Source: Odoribacter splanchnicus DSM 20712
Lineage (GTDB): Bacteria > Bacteroidota > Bacteroidia > Bacteroidales > Marinifilaceae
Assembly (NCBI RefSeq): GCF_000190535.1
Contig: NC_015160.1
Coordinates: 2,046,001-2,110,000, forward strand
Reading direction: 5' to 3'
DNA: 64,000 nucleotides
The notes beneath the pieces are model-generated. The model saw nothing but the letters and a program-made list of their open reading frames with translations, was not told where the DNA came from and did not search any database. The position numbers and the translations under genes are program-made. Shown here piece by piece: positions 9,545-18,042 of the stretch. The number at the start of each line of letters is the position of its first letter. The first letter of the stretch is position 1.

Positions 9545-10045
9545 ATGAAAGAATATGCAGAATTGGAAAATTTTATCCGCAAGCATTATGCGGCTTTATA
9601 TACTTCTGCCCTAAAGTTCGTCAAATCGGAAGCTGTCGCCCAGGATATTGTTCAGGAAATCATCATCCGCTACTGGGAAAACCAGGAAAAATACAACACA
9701 ATCGAATCGATAGAGAATTTTCTCTTTGTCTCGGTTAAAAATGAAGCCCTGAATTATCTCCGGGGCATCGAAAGGGAAAACAACCGTTATGCCCGCCTCG
9801 AAAACCCGGAATCCGAGGAACCCCAGATTTTCAATTTATTCATCGAAGAAGAAACCAACCAGATGTTGCTGACCGCTATCGGCCAGCTACCGGAACAAAG
9901 TGCCCGAATCATCCGTCTGGCCTTATCCGGTTTGGAAAATAAGGAAATCTCACGTTTGCTGGATGTTTCAGTCAACACGGTAAAAACCCTCAAATACAGT
10001 GCCATCCGGAAACTGAGGGAACATTTTCAAAAAAAAGCTATTTAG
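9545..10045 (+). CDS. ECF RNA polymerase sigma factor (FecI/RpoE-like)
   Basis: A 166-residue ECF sigma factor. Region 2 spans about 10-75 (FIRKHYAALYTSALKF, then AQDIVQEIIIRYWENQEKYN), and region 4 spans about 110-160 (QLPEQSARIIRLALSGLENK, then ISRLLDVSVNTVKTLKYSAI), including the helix-turn-helix. It should direct polymerase to the FecR/SusCD locus and be held by a FecR protein. It diverges from the fecR of locus 1 across the inserted ATPase gene, the divergent arrangement also seen in locus 3. Its TAG stop abuts the left end of an insertion sequence. The 3' half is nearly duplicated at 11720-12019, so two paralogues once stood in tandem. Confidence 0.93.
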   Translation: MKEYAELENFIRKHYAALYTSALKFVKSEAVAQDIVQEIIIRYWENQEKYNTIESIENFLFVSVKNEALNYLRGIERENNRYARLENPESEEPQIFNLFIEEETNQMLLTAIGQLPEQSARIIRLALSGLENKEISRLLDVSVNTVKTLKYSAIRKLREHFQKKAI

Positions 10046-10223
10046 GAATATTCAGTAAATGTCCCTATAAAATACAATGGCATATGAAGATGCCCCAGTA
10101 TAATCACTTCATATGTCATTTTTATTGTCATTTTTCTGTATTTTCCCATATACTCTTATAGGCAGGACATGACGTTCCGGAAGAAGTCTGACGACCTCTT
10201 CTGATTTTTTCGTTAAAATCATA

Positions 10224-11582
10224 TCATGCTGCTTTCAGCGCTCTGTTCCTGACCTTATCTATCATCAGTATGGCATTTGCCGTATGTATTCCAAAGAAAA
10301 TCCAAAGGATTTCCGTCTTCCTGTTCCGTGCCTTTATCCTTGAGAGTGAGTAATGTTGCTTTTGAGTGCCGAAGCTGCCTTCAAGCCTGGTGGCCCTTTC
10401 TTTGGAGAGTTCACTTCTGAGAACCTTTCTCAAGGATTCATCCCTGGCCGCCCTTCCCTTGCGTACAAAGGATGTTGATATTCCATATTTTGTACAGAAC
10501 TTTCGGTTGGCATTATTGGCATATATGGAATCGGCAGCCACGCATCTTATCCTCACATTCATGAGCTTCTGCTGCATGCGGATGCAGTCCTTCAGGCGTA
10601 TACCTTCGTTGAAAGCCTTGAACGAAAGATGTTCGATGAACGATATGCCGTCTATCTGTATGTTGTTGACCTTCGCACCGAACTCGACGGACTTTGTTTC
10701 CTTGCCTCTTACAATGGGACGTACATAATGACGGTCAATGCTGACGATGCGGTCCCTGACCTTCTTCCCTACAAACATTTCCTTTTCCTGTACAAGAACC
10801 TTTCTGATGATGGAAAGACGTTTCTGGTAATCCTGGGTATAGCGGAGTAAGGTTCCGTACTCTCGATGAATCTCATCCCTCTGTATGAGGAGCTTTTCAA
10901 GAAGCCTGATCATACGACGCTTGAGCATTTTTGTCCTCGAAGCCTTCCTTTTTCTTTTCTTGCAGTAGGACAGATAGGACTCCGCTACATTCCTGTATTT
11001 GTTGCGGGGACGTCTTATGCCAGGTTCCACACAATGCCTGCAGATATATCTATAGAGCCATTCAAGGCTTTCCCAAAGGAGTTTCATGTCAGTAGGATAA
11101 CGCATATGGCTTTCATAGCATGTGGCATCGGCCATACAGACGTGAAGGCTGTCAAGATAGGGTTTCCAGTGTGAAGCCAGCACTTCCTGGAGGGAATCAA
11201 TATCAAGACGGGACGCTATCTCATTGCGGATAGCACTGACTATCTTGTAGTTGGTTATGGGGAAGAACGGATTTATCATAATCCAGCAGAACATCTGGTA
11301 GTGTATGTTCCCGTTCAGATGTTCCACCAGCTGCCTGTCAGAGAATCCGGTGTATGCCTTCAGGACCATAAGGGCAATCTTTGCGCAGGGACTGAATATA
11401 TTCCTGCGCCCCAGATGCTGGTCCGACAAGCCCACAGTCTTTGCTATATGCTCAAATGGAAATACCGAACGAAGCCTGCCAAGCTCACTCTCATGAAAAC
11501 TTTTGCGGTATCTTTCCAGAATATCAAATTCTGTAAACCCCAAAGTAGGGTGAATTTCTGAAATATTTTGTATCTTAGCCAT
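10224..11582 (-). CDS. DDE transposase (DUF772 / IS1182-ISNCY-like)
   Basis: A 452-residue transposase, full length and without frameshift, so probably still active. The N-terminal DUF772-like segment (SDQHLGRRNIFSPCAKIALM, YTGFSDRQLVEHL) is followed by the first acidic catalytic residue in CMADATCYESH, a second in VAADSIYANNANRKF, and the closing Glu in RLEGSFGTQKQHYSL. A basic coiled region near 190-260 (YCKKRKRKASRTKMLKRRM) separates them. The organisation fits IS5/IS1182-like or ISNCY transposases common in Bacteroidales; the exact family cannot be settled by eye. A terminator-like hairpin upstream shields it from outside transcription. Confidence 0.88.
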   Translation of the reverse strand: MAKIQNISEIHPTLGFTEFDILERYRKSFHESELGRLRSVFPFEHIAKTVGLSDQHLGRRNIFSPCAKIALMVLKAYTGFSDRQLVEHLNGNIHYQMFCWIMINPFFPITNYKIVSAIRNEIASRLDIDSLQEVLASHWKPYLDSLHVCMADATCYESHMRYPTDMKLLWESLEWLYRYICRHCVEPGIRRPRNKYRNVAESYLSYCKKRKRKASRTKMLKRRMIRLLEKLLIQRDEIHREYGTLLRYTQDYQKRLSIIRKVLVQEKEMFVGKKVRDRIVSIDRHYVRPIVRGKETKSVEFGAKVNNIQIDGISFIEHLSFKAFNEGIRLKDCIRMQQKLMNVRIRCVAADSIYANNANRKFCTKYGISTSFVRKGRAARDESLRKVLRSELSKERATRLEGSFGTQKQHYSLSRIKARNRKTEILWIFFGIHTANAILMIDKVRNRALKAA

Positions 11583-11656
11583 ATCTTAGTCAGGGTATTT
11601 CCCCCGTTTTGGCTGCCAAACCTTATTTGCGGGGGAATACCTAAAGATACAAAAAA

Positions 11657-11696
11657 GCCAACTAATTCGCAATATTTTATGTATGAATTAGTTGGC
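11657..11696 (-). terminator. Inward-facing terminator at the IS right end
   Basis: Read on the minus strand, a perfect 12-bp stem (GCCAACTAATTC with GAATTAGTTGGC, 16-nt loop) is followed directly by TTTTTT. It stops transcription entering from the right flank before it reaches the transposase gene, a common way insertion sequences avoid activation by host promoters. A second, weaker stem (11595-11606 with 11630-11640) lies between it and the start codon. Confidence 0.7.
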
Positions 11697-11719
11697 TGAT
11701 TTTATAGTATTTACTGAAT

Positions 11720-12019
11720 GTCCCGAATTATCTCCGGGGACTCGAAAGAGAAAATAAACGATATGCCCGTTTGGAAAACCCGGAAACCGAAGAACCTCAG
11801 ATTTTCAATTTGTTCGTCGAAGAAGAGACAAACCAAATGCTGCAGACTGCCATCGGCCAACTGCCGGAACAAAGTGCCCGAATCATCCGTCTGGCTTTAT
11901 CCGGTTTGGAAAACAAAGAAATCTCACGTCTGCTGAAAGTATCGGTCAACACGGTGAAAACCCTCAAATACAGTGCAATCCGAAAATTAAGGGAACATTT
12001 TCAAAAAAAAGCTATTTAA
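11720..12019 (+). pseudogene. 3' remnant of a second ECF sigma gene, cut by the IS
   Basis: The sequence from about 11722 encodes NYLRGLERENKRYARLENPE through to the C-terminus LREHFQKKAI and aligns residue for residue with positions 75-166 of the sigma factor at 9545-10045. Roughly nine in ten residues are identical, with changes such as DVSV to KVSV. Region 2 is missing, so no functional sigma factor can be made, though an internal ATG at 11771 could give an 82-residue region-4 fragment. The divergence (many silent changes) shows it was an older paralogue and not a fresh copy. It lost its 5' part at the IS boundary. Confidence 0.85.
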
Positions 12020-12071
12020 CAAATCAAAGTCCGGTTCTAACGGAAAAACTTCAACCTGTTAAATAGCTTTT
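12007..12071 (+). terminator. Long inverted repeat overlapping the sigma-remnant stop
   Basis: AAAAGCTATTTAACA (12007-12021) pairs perfectly with 12057-12071, with a 35-nt loop and T-rich ends. The last codons of the sigma remnant form the left arm. It lies between convergent genes (sigma remnant and thioredoxin gene), consistent with a terminator. The intact sigma copy at 9545 lost its equivalent, since the IS starts right at its stop. Confidence 0.55.
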
Positions 12072-12092
12072 CTATCAGGCAAACCCTAATTC

Positions 12093-13319
12093 TTAATTCA
12101 TCCGCATAGCTCTCATAACTTTACCACCGCTTCGTCTCTCTCCTTCTTTATTATATTTTTCTTCTTCCATTTTGGATTTATCAGCACCAAGCGTATCCCC
12201 TATTTTGGTTTGCAGCCGGGCTTTAGAATTCATCAGATTGGCTTTTGTAAAATAATCGGAAGTATTCAGGCATACTTCGTCAATCCACTTGATACCTTCC
12301 TCTACTAATGCCTTATCGTCGCAAAGTGTCAGGGCCTCGATATTGTTCTGGAAATAATGCTGGTCTGCTCCAGCCCGGAACATATTATAACTCAACACTT
12401 CCTTCATTTTATCCAGCATACCGCGGAAATCCCCTTTACGGATATAAGCAGCCGTATAAAGCTGTGCCAAAGCAGCCGGAGCCCCGGCATAATCGACAGA
12501 AAGCAAGTAACCGATCAGTTCTTCGTTCCGTTTTTCATCAAAAACCTGATCCATACCCGGACGCCAAGCTGCCAGTCTCATGGTTGCTCCCATAATACTG
12601 TTATCCAGCTTATAGTCGACCACCTCTTTACCGGCCACGGCATAAAATTTGTCCCGGCTCTGCATGACTTTTTTCAAAGGTTCTGACAACGGATCACTGA
12701 CATACTTTTTCACCAGCTCCCAATTCTCTTTGGTAGCCAACTGTTCTTCTGAAAGCGAATTCAGGTATTCGGCTGCCACCTTACCCTGCTCTTCGGCCAT
12801 ATAGGCAGCGGATAAGGCAGCCAGATAGGCAGATAAAAACTGTTCACCTCTTTCTCCGGCCTCATAACGTTTGATCATGGCGCTCAGGTTATTCTGCGGA
12901 TCGTTGGCCAGCTTGGCTCCTGCAATCAGCCAATCGGCCGATCCGGCCCCTACCATCCGGTGCACCACCTGTTGGGTGGCCGGGTCTACAAATACCAAGG
13001 TAGGAAATGCTTTCACCCCGAACCGGTCTTTCAGGATCACTCCGTCGGCATCCTTCTCCATATCGTATTTGGCACATACAAAATTGGCATTGAAATAATC
13101 CGCTACTTCATCCCGGGTAAATACATCTTTAGCCAGCATCTTACAAGGACCGCACCAGGAAGTGTAACAGTCCACAAAAATCAGCTTCTTTTCCTTTTTA
13201 GCTTTTTTGATGACCTTTTTCCATTCTCTGGTCTGTTCAAAACCGATACTCCGGTTCTGAGCCTCCACTCCCATCATCACTCCTGCCATTAACAGGGTCA
13301 ATAAAAATAATTTTTTCAT
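12093..13319 (-). CDS. Periplasmic thioredoxin-family protein
   Basis: About 408 residues. A Sec signal peptide (MKKLFLLTLLMAGVMMGVEA) is followed by a thioredoxin fold: IFVDCYTSWCGPCKMLAKDV with the redox pair Cys56 and Cys59, and the cis-proline segment VKAFPTLVFVD. The remaining 270 or so residues are helical repeats of unknown role, shared with the three-domain protein at 14582. A disulfide reductase or isomerase role in the periplasm is expected. ATG 13319 is used because the longer frame starts with TTG. It is the last gene of locus 2; a TAAATTTG element just upstream may give it its own promoter. Confidence 0.85.
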   Translation of the reverse strand: MKKLFLLTLLMAGVMMGVEAQNRSIGFEQTREWKKVIKKAKKEKKLIFVDCYTSWCGPCKMLAKDVFTRDEVADYFNANFVCAKYDMEKDADGVILKDRFGVKAFPTLVFVDPATQQVVHRMVGAGSADWLIAGAKLANDPQNNLSAMIKRYEAGERGEQFLSAYLAALSAAYMAEEQGKVAAEYLNSLSEEQLATKENWELVKKYVSDPLSEPLKKVMQSRDKFYAVAGKEVVDYKLDNSIMGATMRLAAWRPGMDQVFDEKRNEELIGYLLSVDYAGAPAALAQLYTAAYIRKGDFRGMLDKMKEVLSYNMFRAGADQHYFQNNIEALTLCDDKALVEEGIKWIDEVCLNTSDYFTKANLMNSKARLQTKIGDTLGADKSKMEEEKYNKEGERRSGGKVMRAMRMN

Positions 13320-13368
13320 ATGTATATTCTTTTTCAATGTAAATAATCCGATACTCCGTAGAGTGTGT

Positions 13369-13376
13369 CAAATTTA
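13369..13376 (-). promoter_or_regulatory. Putative -7 promoter element (TAAATTTG) of thioredoxin gene
   Basis: The minus strand reads TAAATTTG, 49 nt before ATG 13319, in the short gap after the preceding gene's stop. It matches the TAnnTTTG consensus. No -33 element is evident. Confidence 0.35.
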
Positions 13377-13383
13377 CCTAAAA

Positions 13384-14565
13384 TTACATTCCCATCGCCG
13401 GCATGGCCACGCTCTCCTTCTTTTTGCCGCTCACCATCTCCTCCAATTTATCCATCAATGCTTTGTCTCTCAGATTTTTACCGACGATCCGTCCTTCCTG
13501 ATCCAAGACCAGAATATAGGGAATTCCAGAGAATTGATACAATTTCATCACATCCTTACCGGCCTTAGGAGCCTGCACCTGAGCCCAAGGCATATTTTCC
13601 TCTTTCATTGCTTTCCGCCAGGCGGCGCCATCTTTGTCGATAGAAACGCTCAGGAATTCGACACCCTTTTTGTTATAGGCCTCGAAAGCCTCTTTCAAAT
13701 GCGGAATTTCAGCCCGGCAAGGACCACACCAGGACGCCCAGAAATCCAATACCAGAATTTTTCCTTTAAAGTCTTGAGGTCCTAAGTTCTTGCTCCCATC
13801 CGGAGTCGGGCATGAAAATTCGGGAGCCACTTTCCCCTCGGTAAGACTTTCACGCAAAGCTTTTACCTCGGCCATATCCGCTTTATATTTTTTCAATGGC
13901 GCATAATCCGGATTTTTAGCTTCCAATTTGGCCAGAACCTTTTCAACCAGCTCCGCATTCTCGTTTCCGCGCAACATCGGCAACACCGCCAGCACACTGT
14001 TCCGGTCAGCATAATGCTCTGCGATATACTTGATCCGGGCTCTGGATTCATCGCTCAGCATATCATAAAATTTCATAGAAGTTTCCTGTTTTGCCTGGTC
14101 ATCCAATCCCTGAATCCGATACACACCCTGCGAAATCCCGATCATTAGCTGATAACCCCGGTAGCCATCCCAGTTCATCAAATTCATCACTTCATTGTTA
14201 GGCCCACCATTGATATACACATACGGTGGATTCTTGATCTTGATCCGGGCCGTATCCATACCACGGAAATTAATTTCCAAATCCTCATCCTCTGCCCAAA
14301 ACTGTACGGACTGCCATTTCTGGCACTCTAACGTATACACACCGGGACGATCCACTTTCATGGTAAACCGGTAAGTTCCGTCCTTATTTACCTTACAGGA
14401 GTCGATAATGGTCTTGTCAAAACCGTTCCGTTCCACAATCTCCATGTTATACTGATTATCCGGAAACTGCACCTTCCCTTTAATGGTGATCGTCTTCTGT
14501 TCAGTAGCAGCACAAGCACCCAACAACAGGCAACCGCCCAACACAACACTAAAAATCTTCTTCAT
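13384..14565 (-). CDS. TlpA-like thiol-disulfide oxidoreductase lipoprotein (DUF4369 + AhpC/TSA)
   Basis: A 393-residue lipoprotein with lipobox LLGAC. The N-terminal DUF4369-type beta domain (ITIKGKVQFPDNQYNMEIVE) is followed by a helical linker and a C-terminal thioredoxin fold: APEFSCPTPDG, ILVLDFWASWCGPCRAEIPH with Cys280 and Cys283, and cis-proline FSGIPYILVLD. This is the common Bacteroidales TlpA/ResA-like arrangement, thought to keep periplasmic or surface thiols reduced. It lies between a three-thioredoxin protein and a thioredoxin gene, spaced 16 nt from the former, so it is probably one transcript of locus 2. Confidence 0.9.
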   Translation of the reverse strand: MKKIFSVVLGGCLLLGACAATEQKTITIKGKVQFPDNQYNMEIVERNGFDKTIIDSCKVNKDGTYRFTMKVDRPGVYTLECQKWQSVQFWAEDEDLEINFRGMDTARIKIKNPPYVYINGGPNNEVMNLMNWDGYRGYQLMIGISQGVYRIQGLDDQAKQETSMKFYDMLSDESRARIKYIAEHYADRNSVLAVLPMLRGNENAELVEKVLAKLEAKNPDYAPLKKYKADMAEVKALRESLTEGKVAPEFSCPTPDGSKNLGPQDFKGKILVLDFWASWCGPCRAEIPHLKEAFEAYNKKGVEFLSVSIDKDGAAWRKAMKEENMPWAQVQAPKAGKDVMKLYQFSGIPYILVLDQEGRIVGKNLRDKALMDKLEEMVSGKKKESVAMPAMGM

Positions 14566-14581
14566 ATTCTATTTCAATTGT

Positions 14582-16450
14582 TTATTTGCTTTCTTTATAA
14601 TCTTGTTTCAAATCATTGGCTACTCTTTCAAAATAAACCTTGAATGACATCGGTCCTTCTTTCGATTTTGCTGCAGCATCATCAAACCATTGAGCTGCCT
14701 GCATCCTCAATGCAGAGTCCTTGCACCCCCGGTTGATCCGCAATCCCCAGTTATATAAAACGAGATCACCCACTTTCCCGTTTTTCAGCTGTTCACTGCC
14801 AAGCGCAATATAAGTCTTCCAATCCCCCAATTTTTCGGCATTGGTCATGCGGGCATTTTCAATGATATCCGTTTTTCCGTCCACATCCGCTTTGGACAGA
14901 CGTTTCACATATTTTTTAAAACCTTTTTGGTCGTACACAACTTCTTCTCCCTCTCCCGTGACATAGCGATTGGCCCCCAACGTCCAGACTTTCCGAATTT
15001 TTGCCTTAACTTCCTTTTCTCCGAAAAGTCCGGCAAACTCATTCCGGTTGTCGTACACATACCGGAAAATATCCGAATCGACATCGTTAATGTATTTGTT
15101 GAACATATCCCAGTTCGCTTTTTCTTTCAATTGTGCCCGCTCTATCTTCCCTAAATAATCCAAAGCCACTTTTTCAGCCTCGGCCGCCTGATTACCCATA
15201 TCCAAAGCCGTCAGGTAATCTTCGATAAACTGAGATTCCCGGTTTCCCTGTACGTAAAGCGTTTGCAAAGCAATCAGTCCTTTCCCTTCCAAAGCCAATT
15301 TAGCCTGGGCGATCAAAGCATCCGCCGGCATGCCGCCTACAACACAATGTTGCAACCCGCCATTACCGTCGATGAAATTCAAGGTCGGGTAGGCCGATAC
15401 CTTATACTGTTCTTTCAGTTCCATCCCCTCACCTTTCTCCATATCCACCTTTACATTCACAAACTTCTCATTAAAGAAAGCAGCCACCTCCGGATCGGTA
15501 AATACCTCTTTCGCCAACATCTTGCAGGGTCCGCACCAAGAGGTATAACAATCCATGAAAATCAGTTTGTTTTCTTTCCGGGCCTGTTCCAAAGCCTGTT
15601 GCCAGGTCCCTTTGAAGAAGACAATGCCTTCCGCTTTTTTCAATGCCTCCTGCCCATAACCGATGAAAGCATCGGCTTCCGTATAACCACCTCCCGCATG
15701 AACCAGTTTGCCGTTTCCGTTCAGGAACAGGAAAGCCGGATAGCCACGTACCGCATATTTCTCCGCCAACTCTTTTTCTTTCCCGAAATCAATTTTCAGA
15801 TTGATGAAATTCCGGTTATAAAAATCGGCCACTTTGTCCAGGGTAAACACATTTTTTCCCATCATGACACAAGGCTGGCACCAAGCGGTATAAGCATCAA
15901 TGAAAACCAGTTTATTTTCTTTTTTAGCTTTTTCCAATGCTTCTTTCAAACCGATTTCCTCAAAGACAATAGAACGTTTGTTGTTTCTCTTCACTTCGGC
16001 CTGCTCCCAGGCCTTTTTCCCTCTTTCCAGGAAAAGTTCCGGATTTTTAGCCAACAGAAACGGACTGACCGTACCCAAAATATCACCGTTCGGCATGAAG
16101 AAACCATAGGTCGGATACATATTCATCACCAATTTCGGAGCAAACTCTTTCCCAGCCTCAGAAGCCATATCGATACGGATGGCCACCACATGCTGTTTAC
16201 AAAATTCCAGGTTGGCAGCAACCTTCTGCCATACCGCCTCTTCCTTGTCTTTTTGTTTCCGAGCCTCCGGTGTAGCGGGTTCCCGCATGGCATCCACCAA
16301 AATAATCTTATTCTCTTTCTGTGCCAACTCCGCAGCCTGTTCCCACGTCAGGTTTTGAAATACTGTTTTTTGGGCATTCCCTGTCAGTGACAACAATACC
16401 AACATCACTCCTCCCAACCATTTCATCCCAATCCTTTTTCTGTTCTTCAT
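14582..16450 (-). CDS. Three-thioredoxin-domain periplasmic protein
   Basis: A 622-residue exported protein (signal MKWLGGVMLVLLSLTGNAQ after a basic leader). Three thioredoxin folds follow in tandem, each opening with a W-(E/Q)-x-A...KENK helix. Domain 1 (about 30-155) reads LVDAMREPATPEARKQ where the active site should be and has no CxxC. Domain 2 (about 160-275) has CQPC at 191-194. Domain 3 (about 277-400) has CGPC at 306-309. The C-terminal 220 residues resemble the helical tail of the thioredoxin at 12093. Two active sites with different CxxC dipeptides suggest different redox potentials; domain 1 may only bind (inference). Part of locus 2, 66 nt after the PKD-like gene. Confidence 0.88.
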   Translation of the reverse strand: MKNRKRIGMKWLGGVMLVLLSLTGNAQKTVFQNLTWEQAAELAQKENKIILVDAMREPATPEARKQKDKEEAVWQKVAANLEFCKQHVVAIRIDMASEAGKEFAPKLVMNMYPTYGFFMPNGDILGTVSPFLLAKNPELFLERGKKAWEQAEVKRNNKRSIVFEEIGLKEALEKAKKENKLVFIDAYTAWCQPCVMMGKNVFTLDKVADFYNRNFINLKIDFGKEKELAEKYAVRGYPAFLFLNGNGKLVHAGGGYTEADAFIGYGQEALKKAEGIVFFKGTWQQALEQARKENKLIFMDCYTSWCGPCKMLAKEVFTDPEVAAFFNEKFVNVKVDMEKGEGMELKEQYKVSAYPTLNFIDGNGGLQHCVVGGMPADALIAQAKLALEGKGLIALQTLYVQGNRESQFIEDYLTALDMGNQAAEAEKVALDYLGKIERAQLKEKANWDMFNKYINDVDSDIFRYVYDNRNEFAGLFGEKEVKAKIRKVWTLGANRYVTGEGEEVVYDQKGFKKYVKRLSKADVDGKTDIIENARMTNAEKLGDWKTYIALGSEQLKNGKVGDLVLYNWGLRINRGCKDSALRMQAAQWFDDAAAKSKEGPMSFKVYFERVANDLKQDYKESK

Positions 16451-16516
16451 AATTTCATTGTTAAATTTAAATGGATAAGACTGTCACAAATAAATGCAAC
16501 AGTCCCTCCATAATCA

Positions 16517-18025
16517 TTATTTATAAAACATATCCCTGATAAGTTTGAATCCGGTATATTCCAACGGTTCTTCCAGCAACAGACCCGACATCTCATTGAA
16601 TACAGCCTTGTATACTTTCCCTTCATCTCCTTTTTGTGTCGCTACAAACAGCACTTTGCCCGTCATAACGTTGTCCGAAGGATTATTGTAGATCTTGATT
16701 TGGCTGATCCGCTCACCCGCTCCGACCGTCATACATTCCGTAGCCTCCTCTTTACCGTTACGCCAAGCGTACACTTTGGTATCCGTAGCATAAAACAGGA
16801 CATTTCCCCTAATACCAAAAACAAACTGTTTCGCCTCACTCATATCGGTCAAGTTACCCAGGTTCTCACACGCAACAGCCACCGGCTCAGTCGCTGCCAA
16901 ATTAGCCCGGAACAGATAGAAATCACCGGTTGTCTTATGCTTCATAACTAAGCAAGTCTCGCTGTCTTTACCCTCGTTCATATATACGTATTCCAAATCC
17001 GGATCAATGGCAGCCGTATTGAAAGCTCCTCCGGCAGATACCGGTGCCGCCAAAGCTTTAGATCCGGAAATTGTGATAAAACGATTGTTTTTGGTATCAA
17101 ACAATACCGCACAATTATCATGGCCGCTTATCCGCACCGGGGCGATGGCCGGAGCCGCCACATAATCATCCACTCCTTTCGCCTCCGAATACTGACTTTC
17201 ACCCATCATGATATAAGCAATCGCATACACTTTATGATTATTCACCAATACATCCATACGGCGATGATCGGTTTCATACACATGTGCCTGAGGATTAACC
17301 GCATCCAATGTAACGACAGAATTGAACAATCCGGCATAGGTTGCATCTTCTCTTTCCTTGTAGGTAGAAGCATCCATAATATATGCGCCTTCATCCGAAT
17401 ATACATATAGATTCGAAACCGACGAATTTGTACAAATTCCGATAAACCGGGCCCCTTGCATTTTTTTACCACCATTATTCACGGAAAAATAATCCTTCAC
17501 TACCTGTCCATTTCCTCCCTCCACGATGTCTTTGTCGCGGATGATCTGCAAATCGCCGTTTCCAGCCGCATCTTCGTCCAAAACAATCCAACCGTTCACA
17601 GCCGAAATGATAAATTCAAACCTTTGTTCATTCTGCGCTCCGGTTTTCTTATTGATAACCTTATATACCAACCAATAATCGCGCGGACTGTCTACTATAC
17701 GATAATCCAAATTCCGGGTCATCGCCAAAGTATCCCCTTGTTCATAATGCTGGTACGTTCCTTGCGGCTGCTGGGGATAACGGTACCAAATAAATTCGTA
17801 ATCCTCAGCCGTCGTACCTTCCTTAAATTCTAGTTCGGGAGTTAATTGAATATGTTCATTTTCCAGGCAGACCAATTTATCCCCGTTATCCGTCACACCA
17901 GGTATTGCCTTTATAACCGCTTCCCCAATCTCTTTGTAATCGTAGTTTCCCTTGTCATCAAAACAGGATGTCAGTAAAAACATCGCCAAGACAAAAGAAA
18001 ATCCTATATATCTGCAAATTTTCAT
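16517..18025 (-). CDS. PKD-like family lipoprotein
   Basis: A 502-residue lipoprotein (LLTSCFDDKGNYDYKEIGEA) of the Bacteroidales PKD-like family found in SusCD loci beside DUF4843 proteins. The N-terminus has the CxDDKGNYDY signature, then a PKD-like beta domain (YEFIWYRYPQQPQGTY, DYWLVYKVINKKTGAQNEQR) to about residue 145. The rest is beta-rich repeats that read like propeller blades (GWIVLDEDAAGNGDLQII, CAVLFDTKNNRFITISG, VLFYATDTKVYAWRNGKEE). Probably surface exposed and part of the SusCD-associated capture complex; the ligand is unknown. It has a counterpart in locus 3 at 55272 with the same start signature. Confidence 0.82.
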   Translation of the reverse strand: MKICRYIGFSFVLAMFLLTSCFDDKGNYDYKEIGEAVIKAIPGVTDNGDKLVCLENEHIQLTPELEFKEGTTAEDYEFIWYRYPQQPQGTYQHYEQGDTLAMTRNLDYRIVDSPRDYWLVYKVINKKTGAQNEQRFEFIISAVNGWIVLDEDAAGNGDLQIIRDKDIVEGGNGQVVKDYFSVNNGGKKMQGARFIGICTNSSVSNLYVYSDEGAYIMDASTYKEREDATYAGLFNSVVTLDAVNPQAHVYETDHRRMDVLVNNHKVYAIAYIMMGESQYSEAKGVDDYVAAPAIAPVRISGHDNCAVLFDTKNNRFITISGSKALAAPVSAGGAFNTAAIDPDLEYVYMNEGKDSETCLVMKHKTTGDFYLFRANLAATEPVAVACENLGNLTDMSEAKQFVFGIRGNVLFYATDTKVYAWRNGKEEATECMTVGAGERISQIKIYNNPSDNVMTGKVLFVATQKGDEGKVYKAVFNEMSGLLLEEPLEYTGFKLIRDMFYK

Positions 18026-18042
18026 AACATGTTAATTATAAA

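Larger units (their letters stand above)
10046..11719. mobile_element. Insertion sequence, about 1.67 kb, with imperfect terminal inverted repeats
   Basis: The left end begins around 10046-10049 and carries ATTCAGTAAAT followed by TATAAAAT. The right end, read inward from about 11719, gives ATTCAGTAAAT followed by TATAAAAT, with a 3-nt difference in spacing. One transposase gene fills the element. Subterminal palindromes are at 10081-10115 (CATATGAAG/CTTCATATG), 11595-11640 and 11657-11696. No target-site duplication is visible: the left flank is the stop of one sigma gene and the right flank lies inside another. This implies a deletion beside the element or recombination between copies after insertion. 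Exact ends are uncertain by a few bases. Confidence 0.8.

Noticed and set aside
10046..11722. Simple insertion of the IS into one sigma gene
   Set aside because: The left side is a complete sigma gene and the right side a diverged second copy, and flanks share no target duplication.
15263..16390. 375-codon plus-strand open frame opposite the three-thioredoxin gene
   Set aside because: Pure antisense of a well-supported gene; His/Phe/Ile-rich text typical of shadow frames.
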